Shown here piece after piece: positions 48,081-57,103 of a DNA stretch of 64,000 nucleotides; the stretch's first letter is position 1, and the number at the start of each line of letters is the position of its first letter. Made by a program: the position numbers and the translations under genes. Source of the DNA: Arthrobacter sp. ov407 (GTDB taxonomy: Bacteria > Actinomycetota > Actinomycetes > Actinomycetales > Micrococcaceae); assembly GCF_900102895.1 (NCBI RefSeq), contig NZ_FNGD01000008.1, forward strand, positions 1 through 64,000, read 5' to 3'. The notes beneath the pieces are model-generated. The model was not told the origin of the DNA and ran no database searches. It worked only from the letters and a program-made list of their open reading frames with translations.

Positions 48081-49154
48081 TTATCGTCGGGCTCCCGGGA
48101 GCTTTACTTTCACAGTTTCCCACGCGGAGCGCACGGCGTCATGTTCCTTGGAATCCTCCCCGAAAAGCTCCCGGGCAGAGGAGGCAGTGGCCTTGGCGAA
48201 GGCGCCGAACGTGGCGGTGGGGGACAGCGTGCCGCCCGTCAACGTCTCGTACCAGATCCGTCCCGGCGCGTCCCAGGCATTGTCGCCGAGGGCCGTGGCA
48301 ACCAGACAGAACGCGCGGTTGGGGATTCCGGAGTTGATGTGCACGCCGCCGTTGTCCGCACTCGTGCGTACGTAGCCGTCCATCGAGTCCGGCTGCGGGT
48401 CCTTGCCCAGCACGTCGTCGTCGTAGGCCGTTCCAGGAGCCTTCATGGAACGCAAAGCGGCCCCCTGCACTTGATCCGTGAAGAGGCCTTCGCCGATCAG
48501 CCAGCTGGCCTCCGCCGTCGACTGCTTGCGGACATACTGCTCAACTAGGGCTCCGAAGACATCGGACATCGATTCGTTCAGCGCGCCGGCCTGGTTGCGG
48601 TAGACCAGCCCGGCGGAGTACTGGGTCACGCCGTGGGTGAGCTCGTGGCCGATTACGCTCAGGGATTTCGTGAACCGCTCGAAGACCTGGCCGTCACCGT
48701 CGCCGAAGACCATTTGCTGGCCGTCCCAGAACGCGTTGTCGTACAGGCGGCCGTAGTGGACCGTGGCATCAAGGTGGAGACCTTGGCCGTCAATCGAATT
48801 TCGTCCGAAGGCTTCCGCGTAGAGGCGGTGCGTGTGCCCCAGCCCGTCATAGGCCTCATCGGCGGCGGGATCGCCGGTTGGCGGTTCGCCTTCTTTGCGG
48901 ACAACGCTGCCGGGCAGCTGCTCGGCGGACTTGGCGTCGTAGACCGTCCGTTCCGGTGTGGACGGCTTGAGTTCCTGTATGCCCGGATATCTGCCGGGCC
49001 CGGGCACTGCGCGGGAGGCCTGGAAGCTCGGGACGTGCTGCAGGGTTGCCTTTGCCGCGCGGGCAGCCCTGAAGAGCTCCGGCTTGCGCTGTGCGGCCAA
49101 GCGGCGGAGCAAATAGGGCGGAACGATGGAACAGTACGGAGTTGGAAAGAACAT
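48081..49154 (-). CDS. Protealysin-like M4 metalloprotease
   Basis: A thermolysin-family zinc protease of 357 residues. The catalytic motif is HELTH at 170-174 in GHELTHGV, with the third ligand in NESMSDVFG about 20 residues later and the substrate-binding loop NGGVHINSGIPNRAF. The short propeptide holds PPYLL, matching the PPL motif of protealysin-like enzymes. There is no signal peptide, typical of this group, so it may act inside the cell or leave by another route. The emfourin gene follows directly. Confidence 0.9.
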   Translation of the reverse strand: MFFPTPYCSIVPPYLLRRLAAQRKPELFRAARAAKATLQHVPSFQASRAVPGPGRYPGIQELKPSTPERTVYDAKSAEQLPGSVVRKEGEPPTGDPAADEAYDGLGHTHRLYAEAFGRNSIDGQGLHLDATVHYGRLYDNAFWDGQQMVFGDGDGQVFERFTKSLSVIGHELTHGVTQYSAGLVYRNQAGALNESMSDVFGALVEQYVRKQSTAEASWLIGEGLFTDQVQGAALRSMKAPGTAYDDDVLGKDPQPDSMDGYVRTSADNGGVHINSGIPNRAFCLVATALGDNAWDAPGRIWYETLTGGTLSPTATFGAFAKATASSARELFGEDSKEHDAVRSAWETVKVKLPGARR

Positions 49155-49285
49155 GCGAGACCCCCTTCACGATTCGGGGCAGGCAGGGTAGCCCGCTACC
49201 GATGGAAACAGCCTACGAGGGGGCACCGACAATGGGCAGGGGCAAGCCGCTGATTTTCGCGTTCGTTCGGCGGGATTCAGAGCAC

Positions 49286-49325
49286 AAAAAACCCCGCCGT
49301 TTCAGTGAAACAGCGGGGGGTTTGT
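49286..49325 (-). terminator. Terminator of the tRNA-Arg gene
   Basis: On the minus strand CCCCGC-GTTTCA and TGAAAC-GCGGGG form a hairpin with single mismatches, ending in TTTTTTG. It lies 19 bp past the tRNA 3' end. Confidence 0.85.
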
Positions 49326-49344
49326 TGGCAAAGCCAATATTTTG

Positions 49345-49417
49345 TGCCCTCGATTGGAATCGAACCAACGACCTTCTGCTCCGGAGGCAGACGCTCTATC
49401 CCCTGAGCTACGAGGGC
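49345..49417 (-). tRNA. tRNA-Arg (anticodon CCG)
   Basis: The minus strand folds into a cloverleaf: acceptor GCCCTCG / CGAGGGC, D arm GCTCAGGGGATAGAGC, anticodon stem TCTGC / GCAGA with loop CTCCGGA (anticodon CCG), and T arm GGTTCGATTCC. CCA is not encoded (CGAGGGC is followed by ACA). It is single-copy, with no adjacent tRNAs. Confidence 0.95.
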
Positions 49418-49519
49418 ATCCAGGGATCCTGCCGTTACCGGCGGGACGTCCTAGAGCTTAGCAGGAAGTTGGCCTCCAACGGAAAATCGGCAGGCAAGTC
49501 CCGCGAATGGCCCGCCCAT

Positions 49520-51088
49520 TCAGTAGCCGGTGAATGTATCCACATGGACCCGGCGGGCACCCGCGCCACGTGCCGCGGCCCGCAGCGAACGCACGCTGGC
49601 GGGCGAGCCGGAGACGAAGACTTCCCGGCCGCCGATGTCGGGGACCAGTTCCCTGAGGGCCGGCGCGTCGATCCTTCTGGAGCCTGCGTCCTCCATGAAG
49701 GCCGGCGGCGCCGTACCGTCGGCAAGCCGGGCCAGGATGCGGGCCCCGGAGCGCTGCAGTTCTTCGGCGTAGCCCAGTTCGGCGGCATTCTTTGCCAGGT
49801 ACAGGAGGACAATGTCGCGGCTCCCGGCAGAGGTTCCGGCCGCCGTTGCCGCCGCGGCCAGCTGGGCCATGTAGGGGGTGATGCCGATTCCGGCCGCGAT
49901 GAGCAGCACGGGGGCGGCCGGGTCCCGGGGCAGGAGGAAGTCGCCGTCTACCGTGGTCGCGGTGAGCCCGTCGCCGGGGGAAAGGGCCAGCAGCGAGCGC
50001 TTGGCTGACGACACAGGCTCCGCCGTCCCCACCCCGATCGTCAGCAGAGATGCACCGGGCGCGCCGGTCAGGCTGAATACCCGCCGGATCCCCTTGCCAT
50101 CACCTTTGCGAGTGCCGGCGGTGTCGGGAGGAAGGTGCAGCTCCAGGGACTGTCCGGGAATGAAGCGCACCGGACGCTCCGGGCGGAAGCTGAATTCCGT
50201 CGTCGTGGGCGTCAGCGGACGGCTGGCGACGAATCGCAGCCGGACACCGCCGCGCTGTCCAACAGCGAAGGCGAGCACGTTGCCCACGAGCAGCGCCAGC
50301 TCGGGGGAGTTGGCCACAAACCCCAGGTTGTAGGGGACCGCGAACAGCACCCCGACGACGGCGGCCAGCGCCATTTGCTGCCAGCGTCGCGGGGGCAACG
50401 TAAGGGGTTCGGTGAGCATGAACCCGACGAAGAACAGCACAGGACGCTGCGCGATCGGCTGCCAGAGGGCCTCGGGAAGCTCCATCCCGGCCCGGAGCAG
50501 TTCCGTGGCGACGATGGACACGGCGACCACGGTGAAGACGGCAGCCATGGCGAACTTCCGGGTCCGGTAGAGGACCAGCAATACCCCAGGCAGCACAAGC
50601 CAGAGCATCGCCGGAGTCGCCGCCCACCAGGTGGCAATGTTCAGCCCGGTCAGCCCGGCGAGGAATGCGCCCGCCGCGGCAGGATTGAAGATGTGGCGGC
50701 CGCGCCAGGCCAGTGCATACTTCGAGGCTGAGGCCAGGATGCAGGCCAGGGCGACGCCGGCGAGCTCCGCCAGCTGCAGCCCCTGTGTCAGCTGGCTGGG
50801 CCAGAAAAGGAAATACAGCAACAGCCCGGTGATGAGCGAGGATTCCGTGTGCGGCCGGATGTGGAAGAGCGCGGCCAGCGCCTGGTTGGAGGCGTACGTC
50901 AAGCCAAGGCACAAGGCAAGGTGCGCCAGCATTTCCGGCAGCCCGAACGTCAGCCAGCCCAGCACATTGAGCAGCAGGCTGTAGCCGGCCAGGACGGCCA
51001 GGACCCACAGCACCAGCCGGTACATCGTGAGCCGGCCCAAGGCCGTCTCCAGCCTCGAGCCGAGAGCAGTGGTGGTGATGGCAGTCAT
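49520..51088 (-). CDS. NqrB/RnfD-like membrane protein fused to ferredoxin reductase domain
   Basis: A 522-residue protein with an N-terminal membrane part (about 20-275, roughly ten helices) of the NqrB/RnfD type (FNPAAAGAFLAGL, FVGFMLTEPLTLPP) and a C-terminal FAD/NAD(P)-binding reductase domain: RFIPGQSLELHLP, RRVFSLTGAP (RxFS), AAGIGITPYMAQL (GxGxTP) and a final aromatic Y. It has no iron-sulfur cluster motif and no SGAT flavin site. This fits electron transfer from NAD(P)H through FAD to the membrane and out to a flavoprotein. The ApbE gene overlaps its start by 4 bp. Confidence 0.85.
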   Translation of the reverse strand: MTAITTTALGSRLETALGRLTMYRLVLWVLAVLAGYSLLLNVLGWLTFGLPEMLAHLALCLGLTYASNQALAALFHIRPHTESSLITGLLLYFLFWPSQLTQGLQLAELAGVALACILASASKYALAWRGRHIFNPAAAGAFLAGLTGLNIATWWAATPAMLWLVLPGVLLVLYRTRKFAMAAVFTVVAVSIVATELLRAGMELPEALWQPIAQRPVLFFVGFMLTEPLTLPPRRWQQMALAAVVGVLFAVPYNLGFVANSPELALLVGNVLAFAVGQRGGVRLRFVASRPLTPTTTEFSFRPERPVRFIPGQSLELHLPPDTAGTRKGDGKGIRRVFSLTGAPGASLLTIGVGTAEPVSSAKRSLLALSPGDGLTATTVDGDFLLPRDPAAPVLLIAAGIGITPYMAQLAAAATAAGTSAGSRDIVLLYLAKNAAELGYAEELQRSGARILARLADGTAPPAFMEDAGSRRIDAPALRELVPDIGGREVFVSGSPASVRSLRAAARGAGARRVHVDTFTGY

Positions 51089-51957
51089 GAAAACAGGGCC
51101 CCTTCAAAATCAGCTGAGTATTCCGCGTGCCCGTCCGAATAGACCTTGAGCCAGGCGAAATCGAACTCCTGCTCCAGCCGTGGACCGTCGACAAAAAACA
51201 ATGCGGTGGCGAGCGCATCGGCCACCATCGCGGTCCCGGCCATGGCCCAGCTGGCGACGACGCTATGCACCGGCGCCCCCGTGGTGCCGTCCAGGACATG
51301 ATGGAACCCGTCGCCCCAGGCCCGCCGGTTGGCGGCGGAAGCGCAGAGGGCGCCGGCCCCCAGCCGGACGGTGCCGATCGCCCGGGTGGGATCGTAGGGA
51401 TGCTCGAGGGCAACCACCACCGGGTCCGGCCCCGGATTCAGCAGGTCCCCGCTGGCATCGATGAAGTGCTCGGCGCAGCCGCCGTCCCGGAGCTGGGCGG
51501 AGAGCAGATCGGCGAGCTGCCCCTTGCCGGCCGCGCCGACGTCGATCACAACCGGAGCCGTGGTGGTCAGCGCGGTGCCCTGCCAGTCCAGCACATCCTC
51601 CCAGCGCGGCGCGGGAAGCGGCGCGCCGCCCGGGCGCAGGGTGTAGTTGGCGTCGTAGCCCAGATGCTCCAGGCTCCCGCCGATGAGCGGGGTCATTGCA
51701 CCCCCGGTGAGCCGGTACAGGGTGCCGTACAGCTCGCCCAAGGCGGCCGCTTCGACGGGCAGCTCAACACGGCCAGGCGTTCGGGCGGCGTCCGCAATGA
51801 GCGAGTCTGGCCTGAACCGGGACCACGCGGCGTCGTACTTCTCCACCGTGGCGAGCAGCCCGCGGCGCTGTTCGCCGGACAGGAGGGACGGCGTGGAAAT
51901 CTCCCAGCGGGTCCCGATCCCGTCGAAGCCGAAGTGCGTCCAGCCCGGATGCGGCAC
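51085..51957 (-). CDS. apbE: FAD:protein FMN transferase ApbE
   Basis: ApbE attaches FMN covalently to a Ser/Thr of target proteins, using FAD. The 290-residue protein has the family features: WSRFRPDSLI early, LTGGAMTPLIGG, VIDVGAAGKGQLADLL (Mg/FAD site) and the HHVLDGTTGAPV segment. It lacks a signal peptide. GTG 51957 has AGAGAGG upstream. It is encoded between the FMN-binding lipoprotein and the NqrB-FNR fusion, so these are its likely targets. Confidence 0.93.
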   Translation of the reverse strand: MPHPGWTHFGFDGIGTRWEISTPSLLSGEQRRGLLATVEKYDAAWSRFRPDSLIADAARTPGRVELPVEAAALGELYGTLYRLTGGAMTPLIGGSLEHLGYDANYTLRPGGAPLPAPRWEDVLDWQGTALTTTAPVVIDVGAAGKGQLADLLSAQLRDGGCAEHFIDASGDLLNPGPDPVVVALEHPYDPTRAIGTVRLGAGALCASAANRRAWGDGFHHVLDGTTGAPVHSVVASWAMAGTAMVADALATALFFVDGPRLEQEFDFAWLKVYSDGHAEYSADFEGALFS

Positions 51958-51978
51958 GATTCCTCTCTCCCTGTCGGG

Positions 51979-52431
51979 CTATTGGGCCTGTGACTTGATC
52001 TTCGCCACGGCCTGGTTGAAGCCGCCGCTGGTCAGCGAGGATCCGGCCACTTTGGAAACCTGAATCTCGTCGAGCTTCTTGCCAACCACCTGGGCCTGGA
52101 TGCCGCCCGCGAACTCGCCCTGGAATTTCCGGGTGTTCGGATTCGACGGGTGCTGGGTGATCTGCACGTCGGACACGGCACCGCCGGCCAGCGTCAGCTC
52201 CACGCCGACCGTCTCAGTGCCGTTGGGGGAGGTGTAGTTCCCGTCGGCACTGTACGTGCCGTCCTTGTAGGAACCGGTGCCGGCAGCGGACTGGGACGCC
52301 GGGGGCGCGCCCTGCGCGGCCGGCGCCTGCGCGGCCGGCGCCTGCGCGGCCGGGGCACAGCCAGCCGCACTTCCGGCCACGGAGAGGCCGGCAATGCCGA
52401 CGAGGACGCGGTTGCGGAAGGCGGTATTCAT
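51979..52431 (-). CDS. FMN-binding domain lipoprotein
   Basis: A 150-residue exported protein. The signal peptide ends in the lipobox SAAGC (C25), then comes an Ala/Pro/Gln-rich linker built by a 15 bp tandem repeat (APAAQ three times) and a C-terminal FMN-bind domain (about 55-150: DGTYSADGNYTSPNG, TLAGGAVSDVQI). The usual ApbE target Dxx(S/T)GAT appears here as the weaker GSSLTSGGF, so any flavinylation would fall on a Ser or Thr of this loop. It is probably the extracytoplasmic electron acceptor of the neighbouring membrane reductase. Confidence 0.85.
   Translation of the reverse strand: MNTAFRNRVLVGIAGLSVAGSAAGCAPAAQAPAAQAPAAQGAPPASQSAAGTGSYKDGTYSADGNYTSPNGTETVGVELTLAGGAVSDVQITQHPSNPNTRKFQGEFAGGIQAQVVGKKLDEIQVSKVAGSSLTSGGFNQAVAKIKSQAQ
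52311..52355. repeat. 15 bp in-frame tandem repeat, three units
   Basis: CCTGCGCGGCCGGCG at 52311 and 52326 is followed by CCTGCGCGGCCGGGG at 52341, encoding the repeated APAAQ of the lipoprotein linker. Confidence 0.85.
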
Positions 52432-52628
52432 GCGGGACTCGATTCTTTATGGGGATCGGGCAGCGAACAATGTGGAGGCACTGACACGGTTGTAGACGTT
52501 GGTTTCAGGGTAACGGTTCACCCTCGGAGCGAGGCATTGAAGACCTTGGAGTCTCCCGGAACCTGCCCCAGCCGTCATGCCGGGCGCCAGATTCCGCCAC
52601 ACTACGGGCCCACCGGTAGGCTAGAAGT

Positions 52629-54293
52629 GTGACCCCAGAAGAACTCTCCCTCGCAATATCCGCCTGCCTGAAGGACGCCGTCGAGGCCGGTGACATAGCC
52701 CTTTCCGCGGCCGACATCCCGGATGCGGTGCGTGTGGAGCGCCCGAAGAACAGGGACCACGGGGACTGGGCCACCAACGTCGCCCTCCAGCTGGCCAAAA
52801 CGGCTGGCACCAACCCGCGGGAGTTCGCGTCCGTCCTGGGCGCCCGGCTCAAAACGATCGACGGCGTGTCCGCGGTGGACATCGCAGGCCCCGGCTTCCT
52901 GAACATCACCGTGGACGCTGCTGCCGCCGGCACCCTAGCCAAGGCGATCGTCGAGGCAGGTGCCGCCTACGGCACCAACACCGCGCTCGCCGGGCACGTG
53001 GTCAACATGGAGTTCGTCTCGGCCAACCCCACCGGCCCGCTGCACATCGGCCACACCCGCTGGGCCGCCCTCGGCGACGCGATCGCCCGCGTCCTCCGGG
53101 CCTCCGGTGCCCACGTCACGGCCGAGTACTACATCAACGACGCCGGTTCCCAGATGAACGTGTTCGCGAACTCCGTGTTCGCCAGGCTGCACGGCCGGGA
53201 CGTGCCCGAGGGCGGCTACCCCGGCCAGTACATCGCGGACCTCGGCCACGAGGTGCTGACGGAGCACCCGGACATCCGCGAACTCACCGAAGTGGCGGCC
53301 CTGCCGGTGATCAGGGGTGCCGCATACAAGGCGCAGATGCACGACATCAAGCAGACGCTGGCCGAGTTTGGCGTCGACTTTGATGTCTACTTCTCGGAGC
53401 AGGAGCTCCACGAGGCCGGCGCGATCGAAGACGCCGTCGCCCGCCTGCGCGAACAGGGCCACGTCTTTGACGACGGCGGCGCGGTCTGGCTGCGCACCAC
53501 CGACTTCGGCGATGACAAGGACCGCGTGATGGTCCGCGCAAACGGTGAGCCCACGTACTTCGCCGCCGACGCCGCCTACTACCTGTCCAAGAAGGACCGC
53601 GGCTACACCGAGAAGATCTACCTCCTCGGCGCCGACCACCACGGCTACATCAACCGGCTCAAGGCCATCGCGGCCGCAGCGGGCGATGACCCCGAGGTGA
53701 ACATCGAGGTCCTGATCGGCCAGCTGGTCTCCGTCAACGGCGCCAAGCTGTCCAAGCGCGCCGGCAACATCATCGAGCTCAAGGACCTCGTCTCCTGGCT
53801 CGGCAAGGACGCCGTCCGGTACTCGCTCGCCCGGTTCCCCGCCGATTCGCCGCTGACGCTGGACCCGGACCTGCTGAAGAAGCACAGCAACGAAAACCCG
53901 GTGTTCTACGTCCAGTACGCCCACGCCCGCTCTTGCGGGGCCGCCCGCAATGCCGTGGCCGCAGGCGTGGAGCGCCGTGTGGACGGCAAAGACGCCTTCA
54001 ACGCCGCCCTGCTGGAGCATCCCACCGAAAACGAGCTGCTCTCGTACCTGGGCAGCTACCCCTCGGTGGTGGCCAAGGCCGCCGAGTTGCGCGAGCCGCA
54101 CCGCGTGGCCCGCCACCTCGAAGTCATCGCCGGCGCCTACCACCGCTGGTACGACGCCTGCCGCGTGGCGCCCCAGGGCGAGGAACCCATCACGGACACC
54201 AACCGCACCCGGCTGTGGCTCAACGACGCCACCAGCCAGGTGCTGGCCAACGGCCTGGAACTGCTGGGCGTCTCGGCGCCGGAACGGATGTAA
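52629..54293 (+). CDS. argS: Arginyl-tRNA synthetase
   Basis: ArgRS charges tRNA-Arg. The 554-residue class I enzyme has the N-terminal Add1 domain, HIGH motif as HIGH (139-142, in TGPLHIGHTRW), the KMSKS loop replaced by KLSKR (373-377), and a DALR anticodon-binding C-terminal domain. The GTG start 52629 gives the usual length. It begins the argS-lysA-hom-thrC-thrB row, conserved in actinobacteria. Confidence 0.97.
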   Translation: MTPEELSLAISACLKDAVEAGDIALSAADIPDAVRVERPKNRDHGDWATNVALQLAKTAGTNPREFASVLGARLKTIDGVSAVDIAGPGFLNITVDAAAAGTLAKAIVEAGAAYGTNTALAGHVVNMEFVSANPTGPLHIGHTRWAALGDAIARVLRASGAHVTAEYYINDAGSQMNVFANSVFARLHGRDVPEGGYPGQYIADLGHEVLTEHPDIRELTEVAALPVIRGAAYKAQMHDIKQTLAEFGVDFDVYFSEQELHEAGAIEDAVARLREQGHVFDDGGAVWLRTTDFGDDKDRVMVRANGEPTYFAADAAYYLSKKDRGYTEKIYLLGADHHGYINRLKAIAAAAGDDPEVNIEVLIGQLVSVNGAKLSKRAGNIIELKDLVSWLGKDAVRYSLARFPADSPLTLDPDLLKKHSNENPVFYVQYAHARSCGAARNAVAAGVERRVDGKDAFNAALLEHPTENELLSYLGSYPSVVAKAAELREPHRVARHLEVIAGAYHRWYDACRVAPQGEEPITDTNRTRLWLNDATSQVLANGLELLGVSAPERM

Positions 54294-54298
54294 CCGCC

Positions 54299-55786
54299 AT
54301 GACCGAAGCATCAGGAAAGTCACCGCTCGCGCCGGACTGGCTCGAGGTCCCTGCCGACCTCAACGCCCTCCACGAGCCGCTGTGGGCGGGCGGTGTCGCG
54401 CGGAACGACGCCGGCGAGCTCACCATCGAGGGGCTGACGGTCAGCGAGCTGCAGCGCCAGTACGGCACGCCGCTGTTCGTGCTGAGCGAGACCGACTTCC
54501 GGGCCCGGGCCCGGGCGTTCAGCGACGCGTTCAACGATGCCTTCGCCGATATTTGCGGGGGAGTGGACGTCTACTATGCCGGCAAGTCCTTCCTGTGCAC
54601 CTCCGTGGTGCGGTGGGTCGAGGAAGAGGGGCTGCGCCTGGACACCGCGTCCGGCGGCGAACTCGCCGTTGCCGCCCGGGCCGGCATCCCCGGCGCCGAC
54701 GTCGCCCTACACGGGAACAACAAGTCCGACGGCGAAATCCACCGGGCGCTGGACATGCAGCTGGGCCGGATCGTGGTGGACAGCCTCGACGAGCTCGAAC
54801 GCGTCGCGGCGATCGCCGCCAACCGGGAGGAAACCGCCAAGGTCATGCTGCGGCTGACCCCCGGAGTGCACGCCCACACCCACGAATTCATCGCCACCGC
54901 CCACGAGGACCAGAAATTCGGGCTCTCCATGGCCGGGGACTCCACTGACCAGGCCGGACTGTCCGCCGCAGAGGAAGCCGTGGCCGCGGCGACCCGGCAC
55001 CCCAGCATCGAGCTGCTGGGCCTGCACTGCCACATCGGCTCCCAGATCTTCGAACCGGACGGCTTCGCCCTCGCCGCGGAGAGGCTGCTTGACTTCCTGG
55101 CAGCGATGCAGTCGAAGTACTCCATCGTGCTGCCCGAACTTGACCTCGGCGGCGGCTACGGCATCGCTTACACTCCCGTTGACACCCCGCGCCCTGCCAC
55201 CGAAATCGCGCAGGCGATGGCCGCCGTCGTCCGTTCCAAGTGCGCTGCGCTGGACATTGCCGCCCCCCGGATTTCGATCGAACCGGGCCGCGCGATCGTC
55301 GGAAGCACCACTTTCACGCTGTACGAGGTCGGCACGCTTAAGACCGTCCGGGTGGATTCCCCTGGCTCCGGGGTCACCGTTGGCGCCTCGGCCAGCCACG
55401 ACGCCGCAGAAGACGTTACGTACCCCCGCCGGTATGTGTCGGTGGACGGCGGAATGAGCGACAACCCCCGGCCGGTGCTGTACGACGCGGATTATTCGGC
55501 GATTCTCGCCTCGCGGAGCTCCGATGCGGCGCCGCAGCTGTCCCGAGTGGTGGGCAAACATTGCGAGAGCGGCGACATAGTTGTTAGAGATGTATATCTG
55601 CCCGAGGACGTGGCAGCCGGTGATCTGCTTGCTGTACCGGGGACCGGCGCCTACTGCTGGGCCCTGTCAAGCAACTACAACTATCTGGCCCGGCCGGGCG
55701 TTATCGCTATCAGCGACGGATCTGCCCGGCTCATTGTCCGCGGGGAAACCGAAGAAGATTTGCTCAACCGCGACATGGGAGTCTGA
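54299..55786 (+). CDS. lysA: Diaminopimelate decarboxylase
   Basis: LysA removes CO2 from meso-diaminopimelate to make lysine. The 495-residue PLP enzyme has the cofactor lysine K96 in YAGKSFL, the phosphate loop GGYGIAY, the substrate-binding EPGRAIVGS, and CESGDIVV with the catalytic Cys near the C-terminus. It is longer than some relatives because of an extended N-terminus. ATG 54299 starts 5 bp after the argS stop; hom starts directly after the lysA stop. Confidence 0.95.
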   Translation: MTEASGKSPLAPDWLEVPADLNALHEPLWAGGVARNDAGELTIEGLTVSELQRQYGTPLFVLSETDFRARARAFSDAFNDAFADICGGVDVYYAGKSFLCTSVVRWVEEEGLRLDTASGGELAVAARAGIPGADVALHGNNKSDGEIHRALDMQLGRIVVDSLDELERVAAIAANREETAKVMLRLTPGVHAHTHEFIATAHEDQKFGLSMAGDSTDQAGLSAAEEAVAAATRHPSIELLGLHCHIGSQIFEPDGFALAAERLLDFLAAMQSKYSIVLPELDLGGGYGIAYTPVDTPRPATEIAQAMAAVVRSKCAALDIAAPRISIEPGRAIVGSTTFTLYEVGTLKTVRVDSPGSGVTVGASASHDAAEDVTYPRRYVSVDGGMSDNPRPVLYDADYSAILASRSSDAAPQLSRVVGKHCESGDIVVRDVYLPEDVAAGDLLAVPGTGAYCWALSSNYNYLARPGVIAISDGSARLIVRGETEEDLLNRDMGV

Positions 55787-57103
55787 ATGACTGAATTGCG
55801 AACCCTGAAAGTGGCCCTGCTGGGCTGTGGCAACGTTGGGGCCCAGGTTGCGCGGATTCTCATTGACGACGCCGAGGCCCTCGCCGCGCGCACGGGCGCC
55901 CGCCTGGAGCTGCAGGGCATCGCGGTGCGCAACCTCGATGCCGAGCGCGACGTCGCGCTGCCGCAGGAGCTGTTCACCACCGACGCCGAAGTCCTCGTCA
56001 AGGACGCCGACGTCGTCATCGAACTCATGGGCGGGATTGAGCCGGCCAGGACCCTGATCCTCAGTGCCATGCGGCACGGTGCCAGTGTGGTCAGCGGCAA
56101 CAAGGCGCTCCTGGCCCAGGACGGCCCCACGCTGTACGAGGAAGCGGACAAGGCCGGGGTGCAGCTCTCCTACGAGGCAGCCGTGGCCGGCGCCATCCCC
56201 ATCCTGCGGCCCATCCGCGACAGCCTGTCCGGCGACCGGATCACCCGGGTGCTCGGAATCGTCAACGGCACCACCAACTTCATCCTCGACCAGATGGACT
56301 CCACCGGTGCGCAGTTCGCCGATGCGCTCGCCGAGGCCCAGCGCCTTGGCTACGCGGAAGCCGATCCCACCGCCGACATCGAAGGCTACGACGCCGCCGC
56401 CAAGGCCGCGATCCTTGCTTCCCTGTCCTTCCACACGCGCTTCGCCCTGGAAGACGTCTCGTGCGAGGGCATCACCGCGGTCACCGCGGCGGACATCGCC
56501 GCCGCCAAAGAGGCCGGCTTTGTCATCAAGCTGCTCGCGATTGCTGAGAAACTGGATGACGAGGACGGCAAAACCGGCGTCTCGGTCCGCGTCCATCCCA
56601 CGCTGCTGCCCCGCGAACACCCCCTCGCCGCCGTCCGCGGTGCGTTCAACGCCGTCTTCATCGAGGCCGAGAACGCCGGCGAGCTCATGTTCTACGGCCA
56701 GGGTGCCGGCGGCACCCCGACGGCGTCCGCCGTGCTGGGCGACCTCGTGTCCGCGGCCCGCCGCATTGTCCTCGGCGGCCCCGGCAGGACCGAAACCACC
56801 ACCGGGCACGTGCCCTCGCTGCCCATCGACGCAGCCATCACGAGCTACTACATCGGACTCGACGTCGCGGACCAGCCCGGCGTCCTGGCCCGGATCGCGC
56901 AGCTCTTCGCGGAGCACGGCGTTTCCATTGAGATCATGCGGCAGACCATCCACCGCGATGCCGACTCCAACGTGGAATCGGCCGAGCTGCGGATCGTGAC
57001 ACACCGTGCACGCGAAGCCGCACTTGCAGCAACCGTCGAGGCCGTCAGGCGCCTGGACGTCATCAATTCCGTCACATCCGTACTCCGGGTAGAAGGAGTC
57101 TAA
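55787..57103 (+). CDS. hom: Homoserine dehydrogenase
   Basis: This enzyme reduces aspartate semialdehyde to homoserine, the branch point to threonine and methionine. The 438-residue protein has the NAD(P) loop GCGNVG (13-18), the catalytic region VNGTTNFIL and DPTADIEGYDAAAK, and a C-terminal ACT domain (about 350-430) that gives feedback inhibition by threonine. It directly follows lysA and abuts thrC. Confidence 0.96.
   Translation: MTELRTLKVALLGCGNVGAQVARILIDDAEALAARTGARLELQGIAVRNLDAERDVALPQELFTTDAEVLVKDADVVIELMGGIEPARTLILSAMRHGASVVSGNKALLAQDGPTLYEEADKAGVQLSYEAAVAGAIPILRPIRDSLSGDRITRVLGIVNGTTNFILDQMDSTGAQFADALAEAQRLGYAEADPTADIEGYDAAAKAAILASLSFHTRFALEDVSCEGITAVTAADIAAAKEAGFVIKLLAIAEKLDDEDGKTGVSVRVHPTLLPREHPLAAVRGAFNAVFIEAENAGELMFYGQGAGGTPTASAVLGDLVSAARRIVLGGPGRTETTTGHVPSLPIDAAITSYYIGLDVADQPGVLARIAQLFAEHGVSIEIMRQTIHRDADSNVESAELRIVTHRAREAALAATVEAVRRLDVINSVTSVLRVEGV

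Noticed and set aside
49091..50008. 305-codon plus-strand frame across the tRNA-Arg gene
   Set aside because: It reads through the tRNA and the M4/NqrB coding regions on the opposite strand and has no recognisable domain.
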